Source: Campylobacter gracilis
Lineage (GTDB): Bacteria > Campylobacterota > Campylobacteria > Campylobacterales > Campylobacteraceae
Length of the DNA stretch: 64,000 nt
NCBI RefSeq assembly: GCF_001190745.1
Contig: NZ_CP012196.1
Coordinates: 1,116,001-1,180,000 of the forward strand
Reading direction: 5' to 3'
The notes beneath the pieces were generated by a model. That model made no database searches, was not told where the DNA came from, and saw only the letters and a program-made list of their open reading frames with translations. A program made the position numbers and the translations under genes. Of the stretch, positions 45,112-54,105 are shown piece by piece; positions within the stretch are counted from its first letter, which is position 1; every line of letters starts with the position of its first letter.

Positions 45112-46313
45112 AAAATTTATTTTTGCTTTACGCTTGCGCGGAGAAATTTCGTGCCGCAAAAATCGGCGCAATTAACGTTTCGCTTTCGCCCAAGGCATCG
45201 ATGGCGGAATTTCACGCCGCCAAAATAGAGGACGCGATGAAATTTTTAGAATTTTTTCGAAAGCGAGTAGAGCGTGGGCTTGAAATTTTAAAATTTCTTA
45301 GCGCGAGGTATTTTGGCTCGCATAAACAGGCGGCAGGGCGTAGATCTGAAATTTTAAAATTTGCGCCTGGGCGCGTGTATTATGCGCACATCGCGCAAAA
45401 TTTCTCATCGCAGTATGGATTTAAAATTTTAAAGTTTATTCGCGAGCCGCCGCGCGCGGATGAAGCCGAAGCCGGGCGCGCGGCGCGGCTTACTTCGCGG
45501 TATACGTACGACGCGGTAGAAAAACGGCGTGCGGTTAAGTTTAATCATGCGGGCGGATATTTGAATTCTACGTGGCGCCGCGTAGTGCGACTTCGTAGTG
45601 CAGCTACACAGCACGGCTACGAAGTAGGGCGTGCAGAAAAGCTTAGCAAATTTGACCTCACGGGCGCACTTTTAAATTTTACATCGCGCTTTACGATGCA
45701 GCTTTGCAGCGCGGTTACACGGCGTAACTACGAAGCGTGGCGTAGCGAAATTTACGCCGTTTGCTTGCATAAATACTCCGCTTTGATCCGAGCCGCAAGC
45801 GGTAAAATTTCGCGCTATGAAGTAGGGCGAGCAACGAATGCTTTGCTTTCACAGGGAGTGCAAAGAATGAAATTTTACGCTCTAAATAGGCATACGATGA
45901 AATTTTTAAAATTTCTAGGCGCGAGACGCTTGGGCTTGCAAGCGGCGGTTGGGCGCGGGTTTAAAATTTTAAAATTTAGCGCCGCAGAGCGCTTAAAACG
46001 CCGCTTCGAGCCGCAAAAGCAAGCGGCAAAGCCTTTAAATTCTAGCTCCTTGTCGCCGTGCAGGTTTAAACTTGCGCTTTTAAAATTTACGCCCGCGCCT
46101 TCGCGCAATGGATTTAGAAATTTAAAATTTACGTCCGTGCCGCGCAATCGGTTTGAAATTTTAAAATTTACGCTCGCGCCGCATAAATTTAAACCCGCGC
46201 CCGCGGTGCGTTTAAATTTCGCTTTAAATTCCATTCCACCCGTCAGCGCCTCTAAATTTGAAAATGGCATTAAATTTAAAGGTGCCGCTAAATTTGAAAG
46301 GGGCGCGCGATGA
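45108..46313 (+). CDS. Repeat-derived open frame between the two permeases
   Basis: This 401-codon frame is flanked by ATGA overlaps on both sides. It is composed of repeating steps centred on ILKF or LKF (LEILKFLSARYFG, SEILKFAPGRVYY, FKILKFIREPPR, FRNLKFTSVPRN, FEILKFTLAPHK) separated by Arg/Ala-rich linkers. The DNA holds 33 RAATTY sites in 1.2 kb, against 2 in the following 1.09-kb permease gene. GAAATTTTAAAATTT is always read as E-I-L-K-F, never in the phase that gives TAA. Two copies of a different word, GAAGTAGGGCG, are at 45621 and 45819. No fold, signal or membrane helix is evident. It is probably a translated spacer that keeps ribosomes moving to the next gene. Confidence 0.35.
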   Translation: MKNLFLLYACAEKFRAAKIGAINVSLSPKASMAEFHAAKIEDAMKFLEFFRKRVERGLEILKFLSARYFGSHKQAAGRRSEILKFAPGRVYYAHIAQNFSSQYGFKILKFIREPPRADEAEAGRAARLTSRYTYDAVEKRRAVKFNHAGGYLNSTWRRVVRLRSAATQHGYEVGRAEKLSKFDLTGALLNFTSRFTMQLCSAVTRRNYEAWRSEIYAVCLHKYSALIRAASGKISRYEVGRATNALLSQGVQRMKFYALNRHTMKFLKFLGARRLGLQAAVGRGFKILKFSAAERLKRRFEPQKQAAKPLNSSSLSPCRFKLALLKFTPAPSRNGFRNLKFTSVPRNRFEILKFTLAPHKFKPAPAVRLNFALNSIPPVSASKFENGIKFKGAAKFERGAR

Positions 46314-47401
46314 ACGCTCTGCGAAAATCCCTGCTTCGAATTCGCGCGCTGATAAAAAAGGAATTTTTGGCGATGTTTCGCGACAAGGGCACGCGTATGG
46401 TGCTGATCGTGCCGGTGCTGGTGCAGGCGATCATATTCGGCTACGGCGCGAATTTCACCCCCGAGCAGGTGCGCTACGCAATTTTGGACGACGCCCGCGA
46501 TGCGACGTCCACTGCGCTGGTGCAGAGCATCGCCGCTACGCCGATGTTTAAGACCGAACTTGGCTGCAAAGACCTAACCTGTCTGCGCCGCGCGGTAAGC
46601 GAGGGCGAGGCGATCATCGGGATCTATTTCGGCGGTGATTTTGCGAGCACGCACGAGCTTTTGATCATCGCGGATTCGCGCAATACGACCTTGGCAAACA
46701 CCGTCATCGGCTTCGTGCAGGCCATAGCGGGGGAATACAACTCGCAGCATTTTGTTAATTTAATCAGCATAAATCCGCGCTATGTTTTTAACGAAAACAC
46801 GATCACGCGCTACACGATCATGACGGGAATGATTTTGGGGCTTTCGATGATTCAGGTGCTGATGCTATCGGCGTTTAGCGTCTCTCGCGAGCGCGAGGAG
46901 GGGAGCTTTGATATGATGCTGATGACTCCCGCGAACCCGCTTGAGATGCTGATCGGAAAAGCTGTGCCGCCCGTACTGATCGCGATTGCGCAGGGGCTCG
47001 CGCTGTTTTTGATCTGCGTGTTTTACTTCGAAATTCCATTCCGCGGGCGCTTTGCTCATCTTTTTGCGATCATCGCGATCTTTAGCGCCTGCAACGTAGG
47101 CATCGGCCTCGTGATCTCGACCGTCTGCAAAACCTCGCTACAATCGGTCGTGAGCTCGTTTTTGTTCCTGCTGCCGTGCATTATGATAAGCGGGCTGATA
47201 ACGCCTGCGGACGCGATGCCGCGGTGGTTTTACTACATCGCGCACCTAGATCCGATGTATTATGCTAACAACTGCATGTGGCGGATCTATCTGGAGGGCG
47301 CGAGTCTCGGCGAGCTGTGGCATCTCATCGTGCCGCTGCTGCTGATCGGCGCGGGCACGTTGAGCTTTGCGGCGTCGCTTTTTAGAAATAAGCTGGATTA
47401 G
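46310..47401 (+). CDS. ABC-2 type permease (YbhR-like)
   Basis: This is the second exporter permease, with the normal length of 363 residues. The N-terminal KEFLAMFRDKGTRMVLIVPVLVQAIIFGYG is the first helix region. A periplasmic domain of about 140 residues follows, then ITRYTIMTGMILGLSMIQVLMLSAFSVSREREEGSFDMMLMTPANPLEMLIGK carries the ABC-2 loop. The C-terminal helices end with MPRWFYYIAHLDPMYYANNCMWRIYLEG. It lacks any insertion. It most likely pairs with the preceding permease and the dual ATPase to export lipophilic or cationic compounds, as YbhFSR does. Confidence 0.92.
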   Translation: MNALRKSLLRIRALIKKEFLAMFRDKGTRMVLIVPVLVQAIIFGYGANFTPEQVRYAILDDARDATSTALVQSIAATPMFKTELGCKDLTCLRRAVSEGEAIIGIYFGGDFASTHELLIIADSRNTTLANTVIGFVQAIAGEYNSQHFVNLISINPRYVFNENTITRYTIMTGMILGLSMIQVLMLSAFSVSREREEGSFDMMLMTPANPLEMLIGKAVPPVLIAIAQGLALFLICVFYFEIPFRGRFAHLFAIIAIFSACNVGIGLVISTVCKTSLQSVVSSFLFLLPCIMISGLITPADAMPRWFYYIAHLDPMYYANNCMWRIYLEGASLGELWHLIVPLLLIGAGTLSFAASLFRNKLD

Positions 47402-47667
47402 GGATTTAGATCGGAATTTTAGTTTAGAATTTTAGATGGAATTTTGGCTTGGATTTTGCTTCGTCGGAATTTTTGGATTGAACCTCTGCTTAAAATTTTA
47501 AATTGATCGCGGAATTTCGGCTTGGAATTTTGCCCTAAATTTTGCGCGTTCGTAGCGGATAAAATTAAATCAAAATTCCGCGTTTCCGCCCGATGTGCCG
47601 CGCGTCGCGATAAAATTCCGCGCCTTAAATTTTAAAAATTTTGCGAAATTCCGTCTTGCGAGTAGAG
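47402..47667. other. RAATTY-rich spacer
   Basis: The sequence is a run of GAATTT/AAATTT/AAATTC words, many as TAGAATTT and TGGAATTT. It separates convergent genes. No gene or clear terminator is seen. Confidence 0.45.
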
Positions 47668-48486
47668 TTAGAATTTAAATCCGGGGTTGCCCGGGCGTCT
47701 TGCGGCGGTCGTATCATCTGTGCTCACTGCTGAAGCAGGCATATTTGCGGTATCTGCGCTCGCCTTGGAAGCGGGCTTTTTCGCATCGTCCGCATCCGAT
47801 TTCTTAAAAGCAGCGAATTTGCTGTAAATGCTCAGTTTTTCGCCGTCCGCACCTAGCTTGGCGCCGTCAAGCTCGCTAGAATTTTCCGCGCCGCATAACC
47901 TTGTGGGGTTGAATTTTATCCATGCTATGATTAGAAAAATCCCCGAAAACGCCGTTACCAGCGACGCTGTGATTAAATACGGCAGCGCGAGGATTACGCC
48001 TATTTTAGCTAGCGCGCCCAATACCGCTTCGCAGGGCCACGCCACGGACACCACTATGCCGTAGATTTTAAATAAATCCACGCCGCTAAGTGTGGCTAGG
48101 CGGCAGTTTAATACGCCCCAGATTATCACCGCTGCGCACGTCGAAAGGACGTAGAGCAGGGTGTAGAGCAGACCTAGCATCGCGCCCTCTTTTAGCGCTA
48201 CTACCATGGCGCAGTAGCACAAAATCGCGACGATCGGGATACTTTCTATCAGCCTATAGGTCTTAACGAAGCGCGCGCCTAGCGCCTTTTCTAGGCAAAC
48301 GAAGCAGTCGTAAAATATCGCTAGCGTCGCTAGTAGCGCTAAAACTCTAAAAATCGCGACCGCGTCCTCGTCTATGCTACTTACGCCCACCGTGCCGCTT
48401 ACGCCGATGCCTAGCAAAATCACGGCGCCTAAAACTCCGCGGAATTTCGCCTTGCAAAGCAGACCTTGCTTTGAAATTTCTTTCAT
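47668..48486 (-). CDS. Six-TM hypothetical protein with low-complexity tail
   Basis: The protein has about six hydrophobic helices in the first 200 residues and a polar tail of about 70 residues rich in Ala, Ser, Asp and Lys (SDADDAKKPASKASADTANM). Loop sequences CRLATLSGVDLFKIYGIVV and FLIIAWIKFN resemble SLARVSGVMIFRIYVWLC and YIIVAWLRINF of the following paralogues, in shifted order, so it is likely a distant member of the same family. The function is unknown. AAAGGATAAAA precedes the ATG. Confidence 0.6.
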   Translation of the reverse strand: MKEISKQGLLCKAKFRGVLGAVILLGIGVSGTVGVSSIDEDAVAIFRVLALLATLAIFYDCFVCLEKALGARFVKTYRLIESIPIVAILCYCAMVVALKEGAMLGLLYTLLYVLSTCAAVIIWGVLNCRLATLSGVDLFKIYGIVVSVAWPCEAVLGALAKIGVILALPYLITASLVTAFSGIFLIIAWIKFNPTRLCGAENSSELDGAKLGADGEKLSIYSKFAAFKKSDADDAKKPASKASADTANMPASAVSTDDTTAARRPGNPGFKF

Positions 48487-48513
48487 TTTTATCCTTTGAA
48501 TTTTCTAAATTTA

Positions 48514-48565
48514 CGCGCTATCTTGCGGCTTTGCTGCGTGCGGCGATGCTGCGCCGGATAGCGCG
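48514..48565 (-). terminator. Possible terminator after the first six-TM paralogue
   Basis: Arms CGCGCTATC (48514-48522) and GATAGCGCG (48557-48565) are perfect complements around a 34-base GC-rich loop, about 65 bp after the stop of the 220-residue gene. AAATTTAG follows in the direction of transcription. The long loop makes this uncertain. Confidence 0.3.
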
Positions 48566-48629
48566 GCTTGGACGTTGCGGTTTAGACTTGCAAAAGCGCG
48601 CGGTCGCTGCAAAACGAAAGCGCTTCGGC

Positions 48630-49292
48630 TTAGGCGAGCTTTTCTATCTTGCTCCAAGCTAGTAGGTGCACGATGCTGGTTATTATAAGAGCGACAAACG
48701 GCAAAAATTCCTTAAACGATGTGATGACTAAAGCCGCAACCGTATCACCAATTTGCGGCTTGGAGGTAGCCAAACCGAAGGGCCCTGCGCCACATAGCCA
48801 ATTTAGCGCGAAAAAGAAGGCGCAGAGCCACACATAGATCCGAAATATCATCACGCCGCTTACTCGCGCCAAAGAGAAATTTATGCGAAGCCACGCTACG
48901 ATTATGTAGATTGCGGCTGCGGGCACCGCTAAATTCCATATCGTCTCTCCTATTGTCTCTCTAATCATCTCTTCTCTACAAGAACTTATCGGATGAAATA
49001 ATGAAAACACCGCGAGGCAGATGAAAACAATTACGCAGTTGCGGTAAAGCGCCGCCGCTTTTATGCCACTAAACGCTGAAATTTTTCGGAGCGTTCTTAG
49101 CCTATAAATCACCGAGAAACAGATAAGAGCGATAAAAATTCCACCTATGATCACGATATTATATGGATACCCCGGTATGCCCTCAAAAACAAAGTCTATC
49201 GCCATCAAAACCACCGGTAGCGCCGCTAAAAACAGATCAATGCCAGTGCTGATCATCCCTTCTTTTCTTGCCTGAGATACGAGATCTTGCAT
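48630..49292 (-). CDS. Six-TM hypothetical protein, tandem paralogue A
   Basis: This protein of 220 residues has six hydrophobic helices and an N-terminal amphipathic start, MQDLVSQARKEGMISTGIDL, that is almost identical in paralogues B and C. Other shared blocks are RLRTLRKISAFSGIKAAALY and RNCVIV, YIIVAWLRINFSLARVSGV, FRIYVWLC and the end IITSIVHLLAWSKIEKL. The extramembrane parts between are variable. No family is recognised. AAAGGCTTATGT precedes the start, within a 5' region conserved among the three copies. Confidence 0.65.
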   Translation of the reverse strand: MQDLVSQARKEGMISTGIDLFLAALPVVLMAIDFVFEGIPGYPYNIVIIGGIFIALICFSVIYRLRTLRKISAFSGIKAAALYRNCVIVFICLAVFSLFHPISSCREEMIRETIGETIWNLAVPAAAIYIIVAWLRINFSLARVSGVMIFRIYVWLCAFFFALNWLCGAGPFGLATSKPQIGDTVAALVITSFKEFLPFVALIITSIVHLLAWSKIEKLA

Positions 49293-49390
49293 ACATAAGC
49301 CTTTTTGAAATTTATCCAGAAGTGTAAAACGCTAATCAAACCGAAAAGAGCGAAATTTTATCGTGACAAGAGATTTATGAAATTTAAAAT

Positions 49391-50089
49391 TTAAACCTCC
49401 GCGCTTATCTTTTCTATCTTGCTCCAGGCTAGTAGGTGCACGATGCCGGTTATTATGAGAGCGGCAAACGGCAGGAGCAGTTTAAGCATTACGACAGCAA
49501 TAGCTAAAGCCGAGACCTGCTCGGTCCGCGGCTCGGAGGAAATAGCTATAGCAATAATCGCTGCGTTACATAGTATATTTAGCACAAAAAGTCCCACGCA
49601 GAGCCACACATAAGTCCGAAAGGTACTCACGCCGCTTACGCGCGCTAAAGAAAAATTTATGCGAAACCATGCGACGATTATGTAAATAACGCCTACGAAA
49701 AGTGCTAGTCCAAATATCGCCGCAAATGGATTATCACTCTGCCCGCCGTCTGCGTCAGGCTCTCTCGGATAAAGGTAATTGAGCACGAGTGCTAGCGCGA
49801 AAAAGCAGACGCAGATTATTATGCAGTTGCGGTAAAGCGTCGCTGCTTTTATGCCGCTAAGCATTGAAATTTTTCGGAGCGCTCTTAGCCTGAAAAATGC
49901 CGAAATACAAATAAAAGCGATCAAAATTCCGCTAGCAATATAATTTATCATCTCGTCGTCAAGGCGCCATGGCTCGCTGAAAGAGACATAGCCTACTACG
50001 ATAAAAACCGCGGGTAGCGCCGCCAAAAACAGATCGATGCCGGTGCTGATCATCCCCTCTTTTCTTGCCTGAGATACAATGAATTGCAT
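49391..50089 (-). CDS. Six-TM hypothetical protein, tandem paralogue B
   Basis: This is the second copy, about 232 residues. It starts MQFIVSQARKEGMISTGIDL, then has the same six-helix plan and shared blocks (LRALRKISMLSGIKAATLYR, YIIVAWFRINFSLARVSGV, FRTYVWLCVGLFVLN, LIITGIVHLLAWSKIEKISA). An acidic, variable loop PREPDADGGQSDN separates helices 3 and 4. The start was set at 50089 to match copies A and C; codons upstream overlap the conserved promoter region. Confidence 0.65.
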   Translation of the reverse strand: MQFIVSQARKEGMISTGIDLFLAALPAVFIVVGYVSFSEPWRLDDEMINYIASGILIAFICISAFFRLRALRKISMLSGIKAATLYRNCIIICVCFFALALVLNYLYPREPDADGGQSDNPFAAIFGLALFVGVIYIIVAWFRINFSLARVSGVSTFRTYVWLCVGLFVLNILCNAAIIAIAISSEPRTEQVSALAIAVVMLKLLLPFAALIITGIVHLLAWSKIEKISAEV

Positions 50090-50197
50090 ATATAAACCCT
50101 TTTTAAAAATTTGACCCGAAGTATATATAAACAAACATAAAACACGGATTAAATCGCAAAAATCGGAATTCTATCGCGACAAGATATTTGCGAAATT

Positions 50198-50791
50198 TTA
50201 AACTTTTACGCTTATGTTTTTTATCTTGCTCCAGGCTAGCAGGTGCACGATGCTAGTTATTATGAGGACTATGGGTAATATCAAATGGTATAGTGCATTT
50301 AATGGAAAAAGGATGACACAGAGCCACACATATGTCTCAAAAATCCCTACGCCGCTTACGCGCGCTAGAGCAAAATTTATGCAAAACCACGCTACGATTA
50401 TGTAGATTGCGCCTGCAAACGCTATCAAAATGCACAATATCATTGCCAAATGCTTGTGTGAGATCGATAAAGGAATCGATAAAAAGATGCTTGTTATGGC
50501 AATGACACAGATGCAGACAATTACGCAGTTGCGGTAAAGTGCCGCCGCCCTTATGCCGCTAAGCATTGAAATTTTGCGGAGCGCTCTTAGCCTGAAAAAT
50601 ACCGAAACACACAAAAGAGCAAAAATAATTCCGCCAATGATATAGGTAGCCGTCTTGTTGCCGCTAAGTCCTAGCATATCGCCCTTAGCAATATCTAGTG
50701 CAACCAAAGTCGCAGGCACTGCCGCTAAAAACAGATCAATGCCGGTGCTGATCATTCCCTCTTTTCTTGCCTGAGATACGAGATCTTGCAT
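50198..50791 (-). CDS. Six-TM hypothetical protein, tandem paralogue C
   Basis: This third copy is the shortest, at 197 residues. It starts MQDLVSQARKEGMISTGIDL, identical to copy A over the first 20 residues or so, and keeps RLRALRKISMLSGIRAAALY, YIIVAWFCINFALARVSGV, FETYVWLCVILFPLN and ITSIVHLLAWSKIKNIS. The region before the last helix is shortened. Identity at the N-terminus and in the promoter, with drift elsewhere, suggests recent duplication or gene conversion. Confidence 0.65.
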   Translation of the reverse strand: MQDLVSQARKEGMISTGIDLFLAAVPATLVALDIAKGDMLGLSGNKTATYIIGGIIFALLCVSVFFRLRALRKISMLSGIRAAALYRNCVIVCICVIAITSIFLSIPLSISHKHLAMILCILIAFAGAIYIIVAWFCINFALARVSGVGIFETYVWLCVILFPLNALYHLILPIVLIITSIVHLLAWSKIKNISVKV

Positions 50792-50850
50792 AATAAGCCT
50801 TTTTAAAATTTATCCCGAAGTATACACAAATCGATGTAAAGCAGGAATTA

Positions 50851-51282
50851 AATAGCTAAATTTAAAATTTTAAATTTCGTCGCGGTAAACTTGCAGACTG
50901 CGGAATTTCAGGAATTCTACCAGAGCGAGAATAAAATTCCGCCGCGGGATTTAAAACGGAATTCCATCTATGGATTTGCGGGGCAGAATTCTGCTATGAA
51001 ATTCTAAATCTCAAGCGCGGCATGCTTTCATCACACGCTTCGAAAACCGGCAAGCCGCAGGTAGAATTCCGCTATGAGATTTCTGATCGGAATTCTGCGG
51101 TAAAATTACGCTATGGAATTTAGACTGGAATTCTAAGACAAAATCTCGATATAAAATTTTGATCGGAATTTCAAGATGAAATTTCAAGGTAAAATTCTGC
51201 GATTTAAATTTCGCCCAAGACAAAATCCCGCGATTTAAAATTTCACGTCGATTAATGAGTTGCTTTGTCGCGCCGCTCACGC
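50851..51282. repeat. Dense RAATTY array
   Basis: The 432 bp are almost wholly alternating GAATTC, GAATTT and AAATTT/AAATTC words separated by 8-20 bp (for example GGAATTCTACC, GGAATTCCATC, CAGAATTCTGC). A minus-strand frame through it (51011-51280) reads as repeats like REILNRGIL and LKFHLEIPIKIL and is not considered a gene. It ends at the stop of the ABC ATPase gene. Confidence 0.6.
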
Positions 51283-52047
51283 TTACCTCACCTGCGTGCT
51301 GAAAATCTGCGTGATGCTGGGGATTTGTTCGCCCGCGACGTCAAATTCCGTCGTTTTGATCTGTACACCGTAGAGCGAGCTAAGCGCGGCTTCGGTTAAA
51401 ATTTCGTTGCTTGCGCCGTAGTTGTAGCTAAGATCATTTCGCAAGATCAGTGTGCGATCGGCGACTGCGAGGGCGTGGTTAGGCTGGTGAGTAGTAAAAA
51501 CTATGCTCGCATCGCTATTTGAGCGCAGATTCGCGATGAGGCTTAGCACGCGGTCTTGGTTTTTGATATCAAGCGCGCTGGCGGGCTCGTCCAAAAACAG
51601 CACGTCGCTGCCGCTAGCTAGGGCTCTAGCAAAGAGCACGAGCTGCCTCTGCCCGCCGCTAAGGGCGTTAAAGCTGCGCTTTTGCAGATGGGCGACGCCT
51701 AGCGTATCCAGAGCGTCAAGGCAGATTTGAATATCCTTTTTGCCCGGTTTTGAAAAGAGCGAGATCTCGCGTACTCGCCCCATCAGTACGATGTCAAGCA
51801 CGCTGTAATCAAACGCGACGTTAAAGCTCTGCGGCAAGAAAGCAAATTTTGCTTTGCGCACGATCTCGCCTTCTTTAGGCTGCAAAATCCCCATCATACA
51901 CGACATTAGCGTGCTTTTACCTTGCCCGTTTAAGCCCAAAATCGCTAATGTTTGAGAGCTGGCAAGCTCGAAGCTTAAGTTGCGAAAGCAGAATTTTTCC
52001 GCCTCGTAGTAAAAGCCCGCGTTTTTTACCTCAATTAGATTTTGCAT
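51283..52047 (-). CDS. FecE-type ABC ATPase (metal/chelate uptake)
   Basis: This is the ATPase of a type II importer. Walker A is ILGLNGQGKSTLMS (Gln replaces the more common Ala or Ser), the Q-loop is FLPQSFNVAFDYSVLDIVLMGR, the signature is ALSGGQRQLVLFARAL, Walker B is VLFLDEPASALD and the switch His lies in FTTHQPNHALAVAD. The length of 254 residues is normal. It overlaps the permease gene by 17 bp and is the last gene of the operon. Confidence 0.92.
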   Translation of the reverse strand: MQNLIEVKNAGFYYEAEKFCFRNLSFELASSQTLAILGLNGQGKSTLMSCMMGILQPKEGEIVRKAKFAFLPQSFNVAFDYSVLDIVLMGRVREISLFSKPGKKDIQICLDALDTLGVAHLQKRSFNALSGGQRQLVLFARALASGSDVLFLDEPASALDIKNQDRVLSLIANLRSNSDASIVFTTHQPNHALAVADRTLILRNDLSYNYGASNEILTEAALSSLYGVQIKTTEFDVAGEQIPSITQIFSTQVR

Positions 52048-53011
52048 TTTTGGCGCTCCTTTTTAGAAGTAGGGCAAAGATCGGGCTTCCTATGAGAGCG
52101 GATAGAATTCCTAAAGGAATTTCGGCGCTACTTAGCGAGCGAGATAGATCGTCGATTGCCAGCATAAAGATCGCTCCTGCGATGAAGCAGGCAGGCATTA
52201 GCTTCACGTGGTCGCTGCCCGCGATGAGCCTGGTGGCGTGTGGCACCACAAGACCTACCCAGCCGATATTTCCGCTGACGCTAACTTGTACGGCGATCAG
52301 AGCGGTGCAAAGCGCTAGGATCGTGCAGCGCAGAAATTTAACGTCCACGCCTAGCACGCGCAAATCATCATCATTTAGGCTGAGCAGATTAAACCGCCAT
52401 CTCAGCGCGATCAAGACTGCAGAAGCGGGCAGGGCGATCGCGCACATCAAAATTACCTTATCGTATCCTGCGCTTACGAAGCTTCCCAGTAGCCAAAAGA
52501 CGATATTAGGTAGCACTTCCTCATCGTCTGCTAGATACTGCACTAAGCTCGTAAGTGCAGCAAATACGCCGTTAATGACTATACCTGCCAAAATGAGTGA
52601 GAAAATATCGGCGCGTGCTACGAATTTTGCCAAAAGATAGAGCAAAAATAGTGCCGCAAGCCCGAAGCAAAATGCAAACCCCGCAAGCCATAAGCCGCTC
52701 AATCCTAGCAAAATACAAAGCGCGCCGCCGAATGCCGCTGCGGTGCTAACGCCTACGATGTGCGGACCAACGAGCGGGTTTTTAAATACCGCCTGTAAGC
52801 TCAAACCCGCGATAGCAAGCGCTCCACCGCAAAGGCTGGAGAGTAGAATGCGTGGAATTCTAACATCCATCATCACACTTTTGGCGGCTTCATCGCCGCC
52901 TCCGCTAAAGAGAATTTTAAAAATTTCTTCTAACGGTATATGAAACTGCCCGCTAGCGAGCGAGATTAGCGCCAGCACTACCCAAAGGAGAAGTAGGATT
53001 AGGTTCAGCAT
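52031..53011 (-). CDS. FecCD-type ABC permease
   Basis: This is a single permease of the BtuC/FecCD family with about ten helices in 326 residues; as a homodimer it forms the import channel. LILLLLWVVLALISLASGQ begins helix 1, VRIPRILLSSLCGGALAIAGLSLQ is the family's gating motif, NPLVGPHIVGVSTAAAFGG follows, and the ATPase-contact loop is WVGLVVPHATRLIAGSDHVKLMP. Its start overlaps the binding-protein stop (TAATG). A truncated second copy of its N-terminus exists upstream at 54203-54325. Confidence 0.92.
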   Translation of the reverse strand: MLNLILLLLWVVLALISLASGQFHIPLEEIFKILFSGGGDEAAKSVMMDVRIPRILLSSLCGGALAIAGLSLQAVFKNPLVGPHIVGVSTAAAFGGALCILLGLSGLWLAGFAFCFGLAALFLLYLLAKFVARADIFSLILAGIVINGVFAALTSLVQYLADDEEVLPNIVFWLLGSFVSAGYDKVILMCAIALPASAVLIALRWRFNLLSLNDDDLRVLGVDVKFLRCTILALCTALIAVQVSVSGNIGWVGLVVPHATRLIAGSDHVKLMPACFIAGAIFMLAIDDLSRSLSSAEIPLGILSALIGSPIFALLLKRSAKNAKSN

Positions 53012-54057
53012 TATTTTTGATATTTGACGCGGTAAAATTTCTCGTAGAATTCCTCTACTTTTTTATCAAAGTCTGCGTCCTTAAAATTTTGCGGATAAAG
53101 CTTCATCGCAAGCCATTCCTCACCAAGCGCCATCGCTTCAGCAGTCGGATGACCCCAGGCTTTAACGAATTCGGGCATTAGATAAATTTTATCCTCTTTC
53201 ACGGCGCTAAGACCTTTTAATGCAGGGTTTGCTTTAAGCTCGGCAGGTACTTGAGGATAGCGGTTTTGTACTAAGATAATCTGCGGATTCCATGCTAAAA
53301 TTTGCTCCGGCGAAACCTGCTTGTAGCCCTTTATATCCGCAGCGGCGACGTTCGTCGCGCCCGCTCTTGCTAACATTACGCCAGTATATTTGCCGCTACC
53401 GTAGGTCGTAAGATCGGGATTTGCCATATAAACTCTAGGTCTTTTATCTACGATAAAATTGCTAAATTTGGCATTTAAATCAGCTTGTGATTTTTTAACG
53501 AAATCTATTAATTCAGCGGCATCCTTTTCGTGATTGCTTAGTTCGCCTAGAATTTTAACTCCCTCGTAAAAGCCCTCATCGTAAGCAGCAAAGCTATCGC
53601 GCTCATCTTTAAAGGTCGGATTTAGCTTGGCTTTTTCCTCTTGTGCAGAGCTAAAAAATGAAATGCCTATGACTGGGATTTTCAACTCCTCCATTTTAGC
53701 GATATATTCTTTAGGGAAGTAGTTTACCACTACGACCGCATCAGGCTTTAGACTAAGCAGAGCTTCGTAATTGACATCTTTGATATCGCCCGGATTAGGT
53801 AGGTTTTTAAAACTCGGCGCCAAGCGATTATACTCTTTGCCTAGGCGTTGCTCCCAGCTTTTTAGGATGCCTACGACCTTATCTTGGGCGTTGATTTCGT
53901 TTAAGACATTGAGTGCTTCGTGGTGTAGCACGACGATACGATTTACTTGATCCGGGATCGTGACCTTGCGACCGAGCTGATCGGTAATCGTGCGATCTGC
54001 AAAAGCCAGGCTAGCGCAAAGCGCTGCGCCAAGAAGGATTGAGTGAAGTTTAAGCAT
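53011..54057 (-). CDS. Periplasmic binding protein of metal/chelate ABC importer, copy 1
   Basis: This 348-residue FepB/BtuF-like binding protein delivers substrate to the FecCD-type permease. The signal peptide LKLHSILLGAALCASLAFA precedes DRTITDQLGRKVTIPDQVNR, the class III start. The chain continues VNYEALLSLKPDAVVVVNYF and YMANPDLTTYGSGKYTGVML. The paired tandem arrangement resembles the CeuE-like pair HP1561/HP1562 of H. pylori, proteins tied to nickel as well as siderophore uptake. The start is ATG 54057 with AAGGAG upstream; upstream codons lack a signal. It has its own promoter. Confidence 0.88.
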   Translation of the reverse strand: MLKLHSILLGAALCASLAFADRTITDQLGRKVTIPDQVNRIVVLHHEALNVLNEINAQDKVVGILKSWEQRLGKEYNRLAPSFKNLPNPGDIKDVNYEALLSLKPDAVVVVNYFPKEYIAKMEELKIPVIGISFFSSAQEEKAKLNPTFKDERDSFAAYDEGFYEGVKILGELSNHEKDAAELIDFVKKSQADLNAKFSNFIVDKRPRVYMANPDLTTYGSGKYTGVMLARAGATNVAAADIKGYKQVSPEQILAWNPQIILVQNRYPQVPAELKANPALKGLSAVKEDKIYLMPEFVKAWGHPTAEAMALGEEWLAMKLYPQNFKDADFDKKVEEFYEKFYRVKYQK

Positions 54058-54105
54058 TTTTTCTCCTTGAAAATTCCGCAAAATATGCGAGGTTAGAATA
54101 GCGAA

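Larger units (their letters stand above)
49293..50850 (-). promoter_or_regulatory. Conserved 5' region upstream of each of three tandem paralogues
   Basis: Upstream of each ATG (near 49293-49335, 50090-50145 and 50792-50850; genes lie between them) the minus strand reads approximately GTATACTTCGGG, then ATAAATTTTAAAAAGG and the start. GTATACTT may be the -10 element. The duplicated unit therefore carried its own promoter and ribosome site, and each copy can be expressed alone. Confidence 0.5.

Noticed and set aside
51011-51280. Minus-strand frame of 89 codons next to the ABC ATPase
   Set aside because: It translates a RAATTY array, lacks a ribosome site, and unlike the exporter spacer frames is not coupled to both neighbours.
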